From Syngnathus acus (Eukaryota; Chordata; Actinopteri; Syngnathiformes; Syngnathidae), in the NCBI RefSeq assembly GCF_901709675.1, contig NC_051094.1:4429001-4493000 (forward strand): 64,000 nucleotides of DNA, written 5' to 3'. The notes beneath the pieces were generated by a model. That model saw nothing but the letters and a program-made list of their open reading frames with translations. It was not told where the DNA came from and did not search any database. Made by a program: the position numbers and the translations under genes. This document shows, in pieces, positions 1 to 20,612 of this stretch. Positions within the stretch are counted from its first letter, which is position 1. Each line of letters starts with the position of its first letter.

Positions 1-152
1 AATTATTTTTCCAGGTATAAAAAAATGTCTATAGTCGAAAATCCTTCCAACTGTTTGTTTTTAAAAAAAAAAAAAAAAAAGATTGTTATAATGCAATTTA
101 AATGCCACATTAGCTATTCTTAATAACTGTACTGACAACATCCCTCCACTAG

Positions 153-1017
153 GTGGCAGAGCAGCAGAAGGCTGACCTGGCTGAACGCAGTCGGGACGTG
201 GAACAACTTCGGACTCAACTCGACCAATCCCACGCCGAATTAGAGGCACTCAGGTCCAAATTTAAATCGGCATGGCGTCATATCATTTTCTGCTGATGAC
301 GTCACCACCATGCAGAAAGTTCAATATTGATTGTCATAAACCTTGCGGAGGGAGGGTGTGTGTTTTAACAGTGATTCTCAATATACAACCAAGTTTTGTT
401 TTTTTCTTGGCAGAAAAAAACACACCACCACATGTGGTCATCTGAAGGCAGAGCTACAGGAGGAGAGGAAGAGGATTGGCCGGATGAGAGACGCGGTCGC
501 CGCCATGGGACCAAGGCTCACTGTAATATTTGAACATTTTCTCAAGTTAATACATTCTGGCCACAACATGACTTCACATTTCAAATTCCATGTTAATCAT
601 CACTATGTCAATTGTCAGCCACATACGGAGAAGCTGCTGAAACTACTGGAAGGCCCCCTCGACCCCCTCCTCAGTGACCCCACGCTGGCTGGAGACAACC
701 CAGCCAACCAGGGGTGAGATCTCGCCCACGTAAAATTGTCCTTTCCATTTCCTATTCATTTGTCATGTCTGTGCAGGGCAGAAAGCGGCTACGGCCAACT
801 GGGTCCTCTGACCCGACACGCTCCAAAGGCCAAATGTGCGCCCCCACACAGGTGAGTGACTGCGTGCCGCAAAAAAAAAAAAAACCTGCCATCTTGTGGC
901 ATTTTCACGCAATCACTGTTAAAAGAGAAATGAATGAAATCCAGTTATGTTTCTCACTGAAACAGTGATGAACATAAAGAGCTGCGTGCACTTTAATTGA
1001 TGTTTATTGTTAGGTGA
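153..1017 (+). CDS. 3' end of an unidentified coiled-coil protein gene (5' truncated by the window edge)
   Basis: Five exons join in one frame: 153-253, 414-522, 619-713, 777-851 and 1014-1017, giving 127 residues and a TGA at 1015-1017. Acceptors all end in AG and donors begin GT, though the first donor (GTCCAA) and second (GTAATA) are weak. The first exon is strongly charged and helical, starting VAEQQKADLAERSRDVEQLR, and the second continues with AELQEERKRIGRMRDA. Both look like coiled coil. The third carries a Leu/Pro segment (EKLLKLLEGPLDPLLSDP), and the tail is short and basic. I do not recognise the family. It is transcribed toward kank1, so the two genes are tail to tail. Frame continuity across four introns supports a real gene; the final 4-base coding piece is the least certain part. 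Confidence 0.55.
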
Positions 1018-1721
1018 TGACATTGTGCAAAATGACGCTAATGTCAACAGAGAAAGCGGAAACGACGATACTAGACGAACGTACAGTTTGTACAAACACA
1101 CAGCAGATGTGCTTTAGAAAATATACTTTGATAAATATATGACTTCATGCGATATTTATACGCGCTCGTATTGAAAAATACTGTGGTCTTTTTAAATAGA
1201 TACAAAGGATTGGTAGAAATGTCGCTGATGTCAGACCGGAGATCAGCACTATGTACACCGGACCACCATAAGAGACAGTGAGAAAAATATATTGGGGGCT
1301 GATTTTCATTTCAAAAAAGAAAGAAGAAAAAAAATATGGCCTTTTTTGTATCCATGAGGGACAACAAAAGTTATCAGAGGCACCAGCTGGTTACATTCAC
1401 AATAGAAGTGTTGGAGAAGGCTGGGGGAAAAAAAAAAAAAAAAAGTCCTCCAGCTCTAATAAGGCAGTAGAGTATAAACGCTAGCCTGCAAGTTGCTAAC
1501 AGTAGCCTCGAAACCAATGATATAAGCTTCAGAGCAGCAACTTGGAGCTATGGTCATTCCCTTCAGACTTGGAGTTTCGAACCATAGCTTGAAAGTTGTT
1601 AACATTAGCCGCTATGCAGCTAACAATAGCTTCAGAGTGGCTAAAAGTAGCCATTCCACACCAAAAGTAGCCTTAGATCAGCGGATTAGCTAAAGATGCA
1701 CTAACGTTAGCCTCTGAGCAG
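1018..1721. other. Convergent intergenic gap with 3' untranslated regions
   Basis: This gap lies between the stop of the plus-strand coiled-coil gene and the stop of kank1 on the minus strand, so it should hold both 3' UTRs. A minus-strand AATAAA (plus-strand TTTATT at 1003-1008) could serve kank1, which would make the two transcripts overlap. I see no further coding exons. It contains A-rich runs and the GCTAAC-type degenerate repeat listed separately. Confidence 0.5.

Positions 1722-1735
<14 letters not shown>
1481..1735. repeat. Degenerate GCTAAC/GTTAGC-word repeat
   Basis: Variants of a short word (GCTAACAGTAGCC, GTTAACATTAGCC, GCTAACAATAGC, CTAACGTTAGCC) recur about every 30-60 bases across this stretch and run up to the kank1 stop codon. 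The same word appears singly elsewhere in the window, for example near 12.45, 16.14 and 35.96 kb. It looks like a decayed low-complexity family rather than a recent array. Confidence 0.5.
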
Positions 1736-10627
<8,892 letters not shown>

Positions 10628-12499
10628 GGTTGCCGCCGTTCAGCACACTCAGTGCACCACCGGCTCCGTCAACATCAACACGTGCCGGTGTCGTGCTAAG
10701 GCCACGCATTAAGTCCGGGACACCGTGCAACCTGGTGAAAAAAAAAAAATCAAATAAACACACCCGTGATTTCAGTTGGTGATGTCGATTTAAAGTTGTG
10801 ACCACGTTGATGATGCCATCAACGCATCATATCAAAGACTGCCCTGCAATAAAGGTCGTCAAAACACGTCGTTGCTTTCACGAAAGCTAGTGGTGACGAC
10901 ATGTCCCGCAAGCAAGGCGTGTTCCGTTCTGATCCAGAACAAAATGGATTCCCCGTTGGCAGCTTACCTGTCGGCCTCACGCTAACGTCTCTGGAGAGTG
11001 AGCACCCACCAGAAGCAAAGAGACGAGCAGACCGGAGCCCGCAACAGAGGGGAAGGCTAGGGTTCCCGCGGCTAAGTTTAGAAGACGTTGTCAAATGACA
11101 AACCAAAAGCAAAGTGCAGACTAAAAGGGGAAATGGGCGAAAGTGAGCCTCATGCTAAAGGTAGCACGCGTAAAGTCTAACCTCATCCAAGACTTGAGCG
11201 ACGTTTACAAAAATGTCGAGACTCCGCTTTGCCATCATGGTTTTCAAAATACCTACGCTAAGTTTGTTAAGATCTAATGGTACAAACATGTTCAAAACGG
11301 TCTTCATTTACAAAAACGTGTCTTTCTTGTTGAGGAAAAACAAACTTGAAGTTAATTTTAGACGCTCAATGTCCACCAGAACGCCAGACATCCTCAGCGT
11401 TGGACACATTTGACATCCCCCGATACACTAAGCACCGTCCGTGACATATTAACCAAAAGCACAGAGGTCATTTGAAAGGCTAAAGCTGCACGGTGGCATC
11501 AAACGTTAGCCAAAAGGCAAAACTCACCCGAAATCACAGCATGAGAGAGCGAACGAAACACATTTGTGTGTCGATTGCCTTCCAAGTGCGCACGTAAACC
11601 AGAATGACTCGTTTTGTTCTCAGACATGAAGTGAACAAATGAGGCGCACGTTGTCACCTCGCTTGAGCGGCAACCTTGTGAAGCAAGGAAATGTCGGGTA
11701 AAATTTGCCGAATATTCCAACGGCAAGGGTGAACCCTGTAATAAAACTTGGATTGGACGAAAAAAGGGAAAAGGCCCGGCAGAAAAAAAACAACGAGCTA
11801 CAGCAAGAATTTTCACAGAGGGCTGAGCTAAATGCTAACCCTAACAGTAGTTTTAAGCATTAAGCGTTAATTAAAACATTTGGAATGTGAACATTTTAGA
11901 AGTCCCTGGGAAATAAATAGCGACTAAATTAAAGGCACAGTGTGGTCATGGGACATAGGTGGACTTTATTTTTCGGACAACACTGACCCCTGGAGGCAGG
12001 TGCGTGAACTTTACGTGGAAAATTGAAAAATACTGGCTGTGTAGTAAACAAGGAGGCTTGAGAGGCAATATTGCTCATCCACTTGCGCCGCATAGTCAGA
12101 TAAACGTGTGCTGAGCGTTTCACTTGTGAACGAACTAAAAGCTCCCTTGTTTGAACCTAACTGAATTAGAGGCTGCTCTTCTTCCTGCCGCACGTCCCGC
12201 CTGCACTTGAGGACAATCTGGAGCCACGCACTTGTTTAACGAAAGCCTGGTGAATGTCACTCAACACCCGCAGCGGAAGGCCCGAGAGGCGCCATGCAAG
12301 TCGAGTAAAAAAAAAAAAAGGCTGTAGTTTAAATGCTATGTGGTTTTTAGCCAGGCAATTGACCAGTTAGCAGGATTTTATTTTCCCAAATATCAGAATT
12401 GGCAAAAAAAAAATCTTAAATGAGTCAGTCAGTGAATGCTAAAATGCTAATCTGGCCATTTAGCGTAACGCTAACACACAGCACAAATCAGGCCCATCT

Positions 12500-12800
12500 G
12501 TTGAGCGCCTCGCCACCGGATGGCGCTTTCATCACGCCGTGAATGCTGGCGACGCCATCGGCGGGGCCCCGATTAAGTGGTTTTGACGTCATTAGCCGTC
12601 GGGGGATATGAAGCCGGCTAATCTGGGAGCCCGGCCGCTATATCCGAGCTCAAACGCGCCGACGCCGCGATTTAAGCTCAGGAGTCCATTTGGGCTCCAT
12701 TAATAAGACACCGCATGGCATTAGTATCAAGCGCAAAGCCAAGTGATTCTTATTCAGCTCTCAAATCCTCGTTTAGGCCTCATTAATTCAGTTTTCATGC
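12500..12800. promoter_or_regulatory. Candidate conserved noncoding element in kank1 intron
   Basis: About 300 bases that differ in texture from their surroundings: no simple repeats, mixed GC content, and several homeobox-like TAAT/ATTA cores (ATTAGCC, GGCTAATC, CTCCATTAATAAG, CTCATTAATTC) together with a CATTAGTATCAAG segment. This texture is common in vertebrate intronic enhancers. No alignment was possible, so the call is an inference from composition only. Confidence 0.25.
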
Positions 12801-14148
12801 AGATGAAGCAGTGGAGTGGCCCCTGAAAAGGGGGAAGCGCAGGATGGACTCGGGCACGGGAGAAGGAAAAAAGAAAGAAAAAAAGGAGGGAGGGCACAGT
12901 GTGAAGACTAATCCTATTAAAGTGGAAGCCAGATGATTTGTTTTGAGATAGGCGGGAGCCAGCGAGAAGACCCTATCGCACTCCCATCTTGGTTGTAACA
13001 ACGCTCGCCATTTTACTCCCAAATCTGAAAGTCTAATGACGTTAAGGTCTTGTGTAAAGGTCTTGGCGTAGTCGAGAAATAATTTCAGTCATGGGAAATT
13101 GGATCGTAAGCGAGCTGCAAATGCAATAGGCGGCACCTGCTCGGTCCCAAAACAAATATTGACTGGACTGCGTGCGGTTGTGCACGCATGCAAAGTGCTT
13201 TGAACGAAAGTGGCTCGAAGCTCCAGCTCATTTTAAATACGCTCGACTCGTGTGTAGAGTCACCTGTGCTTCAGGACGTGAGGGGTCAGGCGAGCCGTGG
13301 ACGGCGTTGCCTTGGGGATCAGCCCTTCCTCTCGCTCAGTGGAAACTGAAACCTGAGAAGGCACGTGTCCATTGTCACCCAGTGAGATATTTCTCCACAC
13401 AGTTTAACACAGAATTCAATAGGTCAACCAGATCGTTGTTTTGACATTACATGGTATTTCCGCTGTGTAATGGGAAACAAAAGTGCTGCATCATATTAAA
13501 AGTTACCAAGCGGGCCTTCACCGGCAGCAGATGAGATCAACCACCGGGGGAGCTAATCGGCACTGTAAACAAAGTGCTGCCGACCCACCCGCAAGAGGAA
13601 ATCATTTACTGCTGCTGTTAAATGCAAGCCCCTGACCCCCACCCCACCAAGCACCCTTTTCGGGAATAAACACGCTGCCAACGCTGAAGGATTTTTACGG
13701 CGAGACTTCCGATGTGAGGAGCGGCAAAATCTCATTGCTTTTAATTAGGACATGGTCATTAGGGAGGAACCACCAGCGTTGTGTGCTAGCTGCAAATGGT
13801 TGCCAACATATTTTTAGGCTTGTGTTGGTGGTCTTGTGCTATATGGTAAGCCACAAAATGCTTTACGGTTTACCCATGAAAGATAGTAGCCGCCCCATCT
13901 GCTACACAACGGCAACCAAAGACAAACTAGAAAGGAGACTGAATCAGACAATACAGAAAGCATCCCTGTCACTGGGACTTTGTAGTTTTCTTGACATTGC
14001 ATCTACATTTGAATCTTTTGTCACTTGTCTAATTTCTTTGTTAAAATATTTTAAAATTATGTATTTCACTCATTGTTTTTTTGATCCACCTTTTAATTTT
14101 TTTCCCCCAGTATTTGTGAATTTTACATAGAATATTTTTGTAACAGGG

Positions 14149-14253
14149 TGTGCATTGGTTAGCACGTCCGTCTCACAGTTCAGAGGTTATGGGTTCGATT
14201 CCACCTCGGGCCCTCCCTGCGTGGAGTTTGCATGTTCTCCCCGTGCCTGCGTG
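14149..14253 (+). mobile_element. tRNA-derived SINE fragment
   Basis: The segment has a Pol III A box (TGGTTAGCACG near 14156) and a perfect B box (GGTTCGATTCC near 14190). These are followed by GTGGAGTTTGCATGTTCTCC, a body sequence widespread in fish SINEs. It lacks the rest of the body and tail, so it is a truncated copy and not a functional tRNA gene. Confidence 0.7.
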
Positions 14254-17200
14254 AATGAATGGCTGGTTATTTTTGTCACATTTTCTCATAGTTCTTCTGT
14301 GACTTACAAGATTATTTTGTTCTATGACCAGGATCACAATAAGGACTTGGCTTTGTGCATGATGGTAGTCTGTTCAGCATCAGATTTTACCATCCAAGAA
14401 GTTCTCAGGCTTTTTCCCAGAATTGGACAAGGTAACCGGTCCATTTGGGCTCAGCAGGCTGCACAGCTTTACTGCTCCCCTAACATTCACAGCTCCACAG
14501 AACAAAGCGGAGGAAGTTGACAAGGGTCATCTGGTCTCGACTCACTAGTTTTAGAGCACATTTGCACTAAAACAAATCCATTTTCTGTTGGTTTTCATCG
14601 GGACAGCAAAGGATGAACCCCTGACTGCGGATCAGACAAGCTTGAACAAGTAGTACTGACCCCCCCCGCCCCCTTTTTTAATCCTCCCTCAAAAAATTAA
14701 CAGAAAGAAAAATGTTTAAAATGATGTCACCAAAGTTTGTAATTATAATTTCCCTTAAGGAAATGCAACACAGCTGATCAAAAAGGCATTCTTACACAAA
14801 AAGACCATTTCTACTCACTTCGTTCAGGTCCAAAAAGTACTCCAGTTACTTTTGCCACACATTTCCTTCCCAACTAGCGCGACATACACGGAGAGAAAAC
14901 ATCCCAGGGATTAACAAGGAGACGTCACCCGGCGCTGTCTCACACGGTTTTAGTTTGGGCCAATCACAACACAGCAGCGCACGCGCGGTAACCTGACAAT
15001 AGCCGTCTGTGCGGGGCACTGAAACACGAGCAGCCTGGTGTGACTGGCCGGTCGGGGGGCTTTGGGGGTTCTCTCAGCCGTAAAACGGTGGCATCCCCGG
15101 GGAAAGCGGATCGTTCAGACAGCCATGTCGTCCCACCAGGTTGAGAAGCAGAGGGGTTTTGGATGGGGCAAAAAAGCATGACAAATTAAAAACTAGTGCC
15201 AAGGAAGTTGGAATAAAAGTTCCCATCCAGTCCTAGTGGTGGCAGTAATGAGCATTACATAACTACAACTTTCATGAGTTTATTGTGAGAAAAAAAATAA
15301 ATAAAAGCATCTTTAATCTGGCTAAATTCAGGAAGACGCCTAGAGGAATGCCTCCACTTGACGGGCTATGTCTGTGCATGCCTGCATAGCTGAAGGCTTT
15401 ATCAAAATATCAACGGAAGCCTCTGCCTGCCTTAAAAAAAAAAAAAAAGACCAAATAAACAAAACAGGAGCGAGCTCTTCCTCCTCCTTGTACACAAGTA
15501 GCGCTGAATGCTTGGAGCTAAAGTTGTCCAGTATGGGGATGTTGCCAGAGGAACCAACGATGGCCATTGATGATCCTCGACAAAGCACATGACAAGCGAG
15601 TGAAAAAAAACAGATTAACCCAGGAAACAAGACACCATTGTGAAATACACTCGAGGGTCTAATTGAGGGTTAATCCAACCATCATTGAACAAGTCACCTT
15701 TTTTTTTTAAATTAAATCTCAGGAATGATCATCGAAATCAGAAGGTGGAGGAAAAGCTTCCAAATTTGTCTGCTCATGTCGTCTATCATCGTCGGTTGGG
15801 ACGCATTTGCGCAAATTACCCCATTTTGTCTTGATACCATACAAAAACTTGAAGAGAAAGTCAAGTCAGCCATTTTGTTTTGAGGCAGCCATTTTGGGTG
15901 GATTCTGGGACTCCTACTTTGGCAAACTCCATCCACTTGAACTCCAATGTTAAACCAGGCCAGAAACACTAAACTTGCCTACACCATCTCATTTGGTCAG
16001 AAAACGGCAACGTTTGACCTTCATTTCGATGAGTCGCCATGAACAAAGGGCCTGTTCATTGCTGCTTGCAGCTTTAATGGATGATGTTTACAGTTGGTAG
16101 ACCAGCCTTGACCCTTCATAGTCCGTTAGCACCTTCGTCAGTGCTAACGTTACCTTTCTAGCCCTTGAGTGCAAACTCCCATTTGACTCGACATGCTAGC
16201 CTCACGCTAAGCATAACAAAACATGGAAACTTCATACTCTAGTAATTATCCACAAAACCACCAAGACACAGGGCAGAGCAAATGTGATTCAAAGACTGAC
16301 ATGATACTAGCATGTAGCAATATAAGCCTGAAACGTAAAATATTCCCTGCCAATTTCTGGGATTTTGCTGAGAACTAAATCCCAAATCGCACATCTAAAG
16401 AGATTTGCATTGGCTCCGCTGTTGCCCTTTGATGAGCGCAACAAGGAACTTTCTAAGAAAAGTACAAACAAGATGGCGCCTGCCTGCCGCCTCGGGCATT
16501 TCAATATCACATGTACGACATTTCAACAAGTGTTTTGTTTAATTCCATTTTTCATGGATGCAACCTCAGGGTGTCATAAGTGATATTAATAACCTAATCA
16601 TAGATCAGACATTATATAAGGTACACTGCCGTTATTTAGGGGCCTATGTGATCCATTTACACCAAACAGCGTCATTGTGTTCAGTTCCAAACCGATTTGT
16701 TTTATTATTATGGAGTTCCTGGCCATTCATCCTAAACTTTTCAGCCATTTTAACTGTAGCCAATGTGAATTAACCGGTGACCTGTAAGACTTAAGACATT
16801 CTTAGCATACTGTTAACACCCACATTAATGCAGGACTCCTGAAAAGAAAAGTTTGAAGTTGGTTTTAACTGCACTGATGTGATCGTGACTTTGAAACCAA
16901 GCTACGAACCAAACTTAAAGCTTAAAACCAAGGTAGGTACTCAACCATGATTTTCGGTATATAGCATTTCACGCTCTTCCAAACTGTATTGTGTTTCACT
17001 ACACTGAACTATGCTGCTTGACGGATGTCTTTGGCTAATTACAGGCTAGTCACGGAGGTCCTCATCCCACAATTTGAATAACCTTCCGCCCGCCGCACTC
17101 CACCGCAGAAACCGAAAAGAACTTGCAAGGAGGTGCCCTCAAAAAATAAAATACATTCCTGCGCTGAATATATGCACAAATTTATCACTTTGACTTAACA

Positions 17201-18636
17201 TTGAGCCCACGTGGCGTTTATTTTTAGCATCCAAAGTATGTGCAGATGTGCGGCCAAAAGCGAAAATTACAAGTGAGCGACACCACGAAATAAATACAGC
17301 TGCAGCGAGGGACGAACGAATTTGATGCGAAGTCGTTTTCCCACAGCAAATACCGGCATGGTGAGAACGCTAATAACAGAGGGAAATCGAAGGAGGCCTG
17401 TTCCGAGGCTCGGCTTTAATCATGTGGACGGAGGGGTCGTGTCACTACGGTGATAATTGGGACCTTTGCCACGAGTACACCGAGGCCGGTGCTGACCCCA
17501 AGGGGCCCGCTGCTAAGCCCTATGTACCAAGCGACACCAGGCGGACCCTGCTAAGGCCATGTATGCGCAGCTTTAGCGCTAAGCTCGCTTTGAGACGTGA
17601 CTGTGAAATAAACAGGCGCACCAAAGTGTCACTTCCTAAAAGGACAGACACGAACAGGTCTTGGGAAAAATCAATTAAGTCGATTGCAGATTAGACTGTT
17701 TTAAATAAATAAACGAGGCAAATTGAACTAGTAGTTTCATTATTGGAGTCTAACTAATTCCAACTGGTGCAATTGTTACACTTGTCTGCATTGTTGATTT
17801 CCTGAGAAGGGATGCAAATAGCAAATTACTGAGGTTACACCTTAATAAAAAGAAACGTTTGAAACTCTTTAGTTCCTTTACTTTAACCATCGTAGAAAGA
17901 ACTTTGACCTAAAAACTAAGATACATGAGTTGTTTTTGCTATGTTGCAAGCCTATCTGAAAAAGCCACCAAAACTTAACCAAAGCAAGGTCAAAAGTGTT
18001 AGACCTTTTCTGAAAATATTCCATTCTAAAATTAGGCTGACAACATTCTAACTCATCTTGTGTAATCTTTCCCAACATAAATACACACAATTACCGGTGC
18101 AAAGTCAATTTTAGAGCACATTATAAGGGACGCGAAGAGAAGTTACGCATTCAGTTACATGCACGGCCAAGTAATGTGGATGATTGAAATCTCCAAAACT
18201 GAAAATACACGTTTTTAAGTTAAAAAGTCACATGTTGGCAGTCGTCAGTGCACAAATGTGTCATAAAAGGTTGACTCGTCAAATTTCACTCAACCACATT
18301 CTGGATTTATGCATGACAAAATTGCAAAAACACATTAATAACTCTATCCGACTTAACTTGTTTGATTTGAATGCATGCGGTGCACGGAAAGGTCTGTTTT
18401 CTATGGAGCTCAAAGTCCAAACTGCCAACACTGAGCACGTAAACGCAACACTAAAACTTCCAACGTAATCCGGTTAAAACGGCAGCACTTCATGAGATTG
18501 TCTCGTCTGCTCTCCGCAGGGGGGACACCTCACCAACTTAGGGTGCACTCACGAACAGTTAAGACACCCGAATGAACTCAAAAACCGATTGAATGTATCC
18601 AGTTGATTGAAGAGAGGGTGCAAGGGAGAGGCTTAC

Positions 18637-18880
18637 CCGATGCAAGGTGTCCTCGCGCAGGCTGCCTGACACCGGCGATTCCCCCCTCAGTCTCGTAAGC
18701 GTGAATACAGGCTCCACGGATCCAATAATGCGTTAAAACCACGCAAAATCCACTTTCAAAACTCTCCCGAAGCGCATGCAAGCCCCGTGTGCGACGCTCA
18801 GTCTCCTCTTTGTACTTGTCCACTTGGCTTGTGTGCGAGTGAGCCGCAACTTGTGGAGGAGCGACGCGCATGCGCACTGC
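18637..18880 (-). promoter_or_regulatory. kank1: Likely kank1 promoter and noncoding first exon
   Basis: On the minus strand a strong donor (CGG then GTAAGC) sits at 18631-18636, so an exon would end at 18637. Upstream the sequence becomes CpG-rich and contains a perfect palindromic NRF1-type site, GCGCATGCGC, at 18866-18875. That combination is typical of TATA-less vertebrate promoters. Its direction fits kank1, leaving about 1.7 kb to the divergently transcribed fbp1. A splice from here to the ATG exon at 10.6 kb is inferred, not shown. Confidence 0.45.
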
Positions 18881-18889
18881 ATGTTCCAA

Positions 18890-20490
18890 TTTAGCTCGGC
18901 CCTCCGCTCAATGCTAACGCGAAGGTCAAATCGTCACAGGTGTAATTGCTCACCTGTGACTAAATTCAACTTCATCATAAAGTTTAGTTTTAAGGTTTTA
19001 AAACATTGAACTACAGCAAAAATGATGTAAATAAAACTATGGTATGTTGCCACCACAAATTAAACCACGGAAGAAGAAAATTAGGGATTGTTTAAAGGTG
19101 CGAGTTTCAATGATCTTGACCAAGAGAATTGTTTTTATTTTTTACAACATTTAAGTACAACGCAAATCGTAAAAGCGTTAGTTCGCGCACTGGCTTGAGA
19201 AAGATAGCCAGGCGCATTGACATATCAAAACAGATGCATTTGTGTGTTTTTTCACAAGTTTTCATTATATAGGATCGACAAAGATGAACGTCCATCTTGT
19301 CATTTTAGTTCGGATATTTTCCCGCTTTTTTTTCCTTTTAATTACACATTTATTGATTATTGTCAGTGTTGTGCCATGGATGTCCTCGCTGTGGGATAGA
19401 ACTGTCAAACGTCGCCATCTTGCGGTAATAGCGCAGATAACAAGAGAAGACATGGCTGACATTTTGTAGTCCCTTGTAGTTTTTAAGACTGTCAGCAAGT
19501 AGACTTTTTGCATGCTGATCTGGACCTTTTCTGACCTCAATTCACTCAAATAAAAAAATGCCTTGACTATTTCATCCTCAAATACCATTTATTTCATATT
19601 ACGAACTTAATACCATTTATTCATGTCAAGTTTCATTGTGGAGAAGAACTATGATAATCAGAAGTTGAATACAGTACATTACATACAGGTATGAGTGTAT
19701 GAGCATTTTCAAAATATTTTATATTTACATTGTTCATTTTCAATGGTACTGCTATGCCTATTGTCAAATTTTACTGGGGCATGACTAGAACATTCCATGT
19801 CACAAACAGCACCAACATCTTAATTTTCTGTCTTTCCTTGTTTGGATTTGATCGCCATTTCTATCTCTTAGAGTTAAATTTGTTCTAAAATTATTAAGCG
19901 CATTCACATGACGTGATCATGCAAGCAAGTGTGATCCCATTGATTGAAATGGCCAAAACACACTTTGTAAGTGTTAAATAACAAGTCTTCTGGTCACTAG
20001 GAGCTACGAATAGACGGATCAAAACTGAAAATGAAGTTTTAGAAAAAATATTTAGGCCTGAGATGAAGTGTGATCCAAAGGTTGAATTGAGGTCTTGTGT
20101 GCTAACCAATTGTCTTGCTCCGCAAACAGATACGACAATGGTTTGTTTGACATGTGGAAACTTTCAAGCCTTTCAAATAAAAACAATGCAAGAAACACAA
20201 TGTTCTTACTATAATAAAATGTGCATTAAACGTTTTTTAAAATTTTATTTTATTGCGTAACGATAGTCCTACTGCTTATGTATACATATGAGAGCTTTAT
20301 ACGAATCGTGCAAGTGTACCTAATGAAGTGTCCGGAGAACCACGTGAACTTGTGCAACATTTGTCAACACGTCATTATGAAATGTGCGCAATGGCAAATA
20401 CAGCGTTTAGCCACAGTCCATTGTGGAGCTCACACTCCATCTTATCATCTCGAAAGTTGCAACAAAGCGGAGCAGTGTGTTGCCTTAGAG
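18890..20490. other. Divergent intergenic region between kank1 and fbp1
   Basis: About 1.6 kb of AT-rich DNA with no supported coding exon or RNA gene. It separates two genes that run away from each other, so it may hold regulatory sites for either. I see no repeats beyond short A/T runs. Confidence 0.5.
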
Positions 20491-20491
20491 G

Positions 20492-20612
20492 CCACGCCCC
20501 TCCTCTCCTCTCCTCACTCTGATTGGCCCGTCGAGTTTCGCGTCAGAGTTGCATTTAAGACGCGCGGCACTTCCTCCTGTGGACTGAGAAAACTTTTTTG
20601 AGTGTGGCAATC
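20492..20612 (+). promoter_or_regulatory. fbp1: fbp1 core promoter and 5' UTR
   Basis: In the correct order before the fbp1 ATG there is a CCACGCCCC GC/KLF-type box (20492-20500), an inverted CCAAT box GATTGGC (20521-20527) and a TATA-like ATTTAAGA (about 20553-20560). Transcription would begin near 20585, giving a 5' UTR of roughly 30 bases and no upstream intron. Element spacing fits a classical promoter; the exact start site is not determinable here. Confidence 0.6.

Larger units (their letters stand above)
10628..18636 (-). other. kank1 5' untranslated intron
   Basis: About 8 kb between the ATG exon and the proposed noncoding first exon. I see no protein-coding exon. The ATG exon may extend upstream as 5' UTR from 10628 to an unplaced acceptor. 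The interval holds a tRNA-derived SINE fragment (14149-14253), a candidate conserved noncoding block near 12.5-12.8 kb, a locally CpG-richer patch near 14.96-15.13 kb that could be an alternative promoter, and many short A/T runs. Confidence 0.5.

Noticed and set aside
13850-14100. Possible LINE reverse-transcriptase remnant (TKDKLERRLNQTIQKA)
   Set aside because: The ORF is short and I could not identify any reverse-transcriptase motif; composition alone is not enough.
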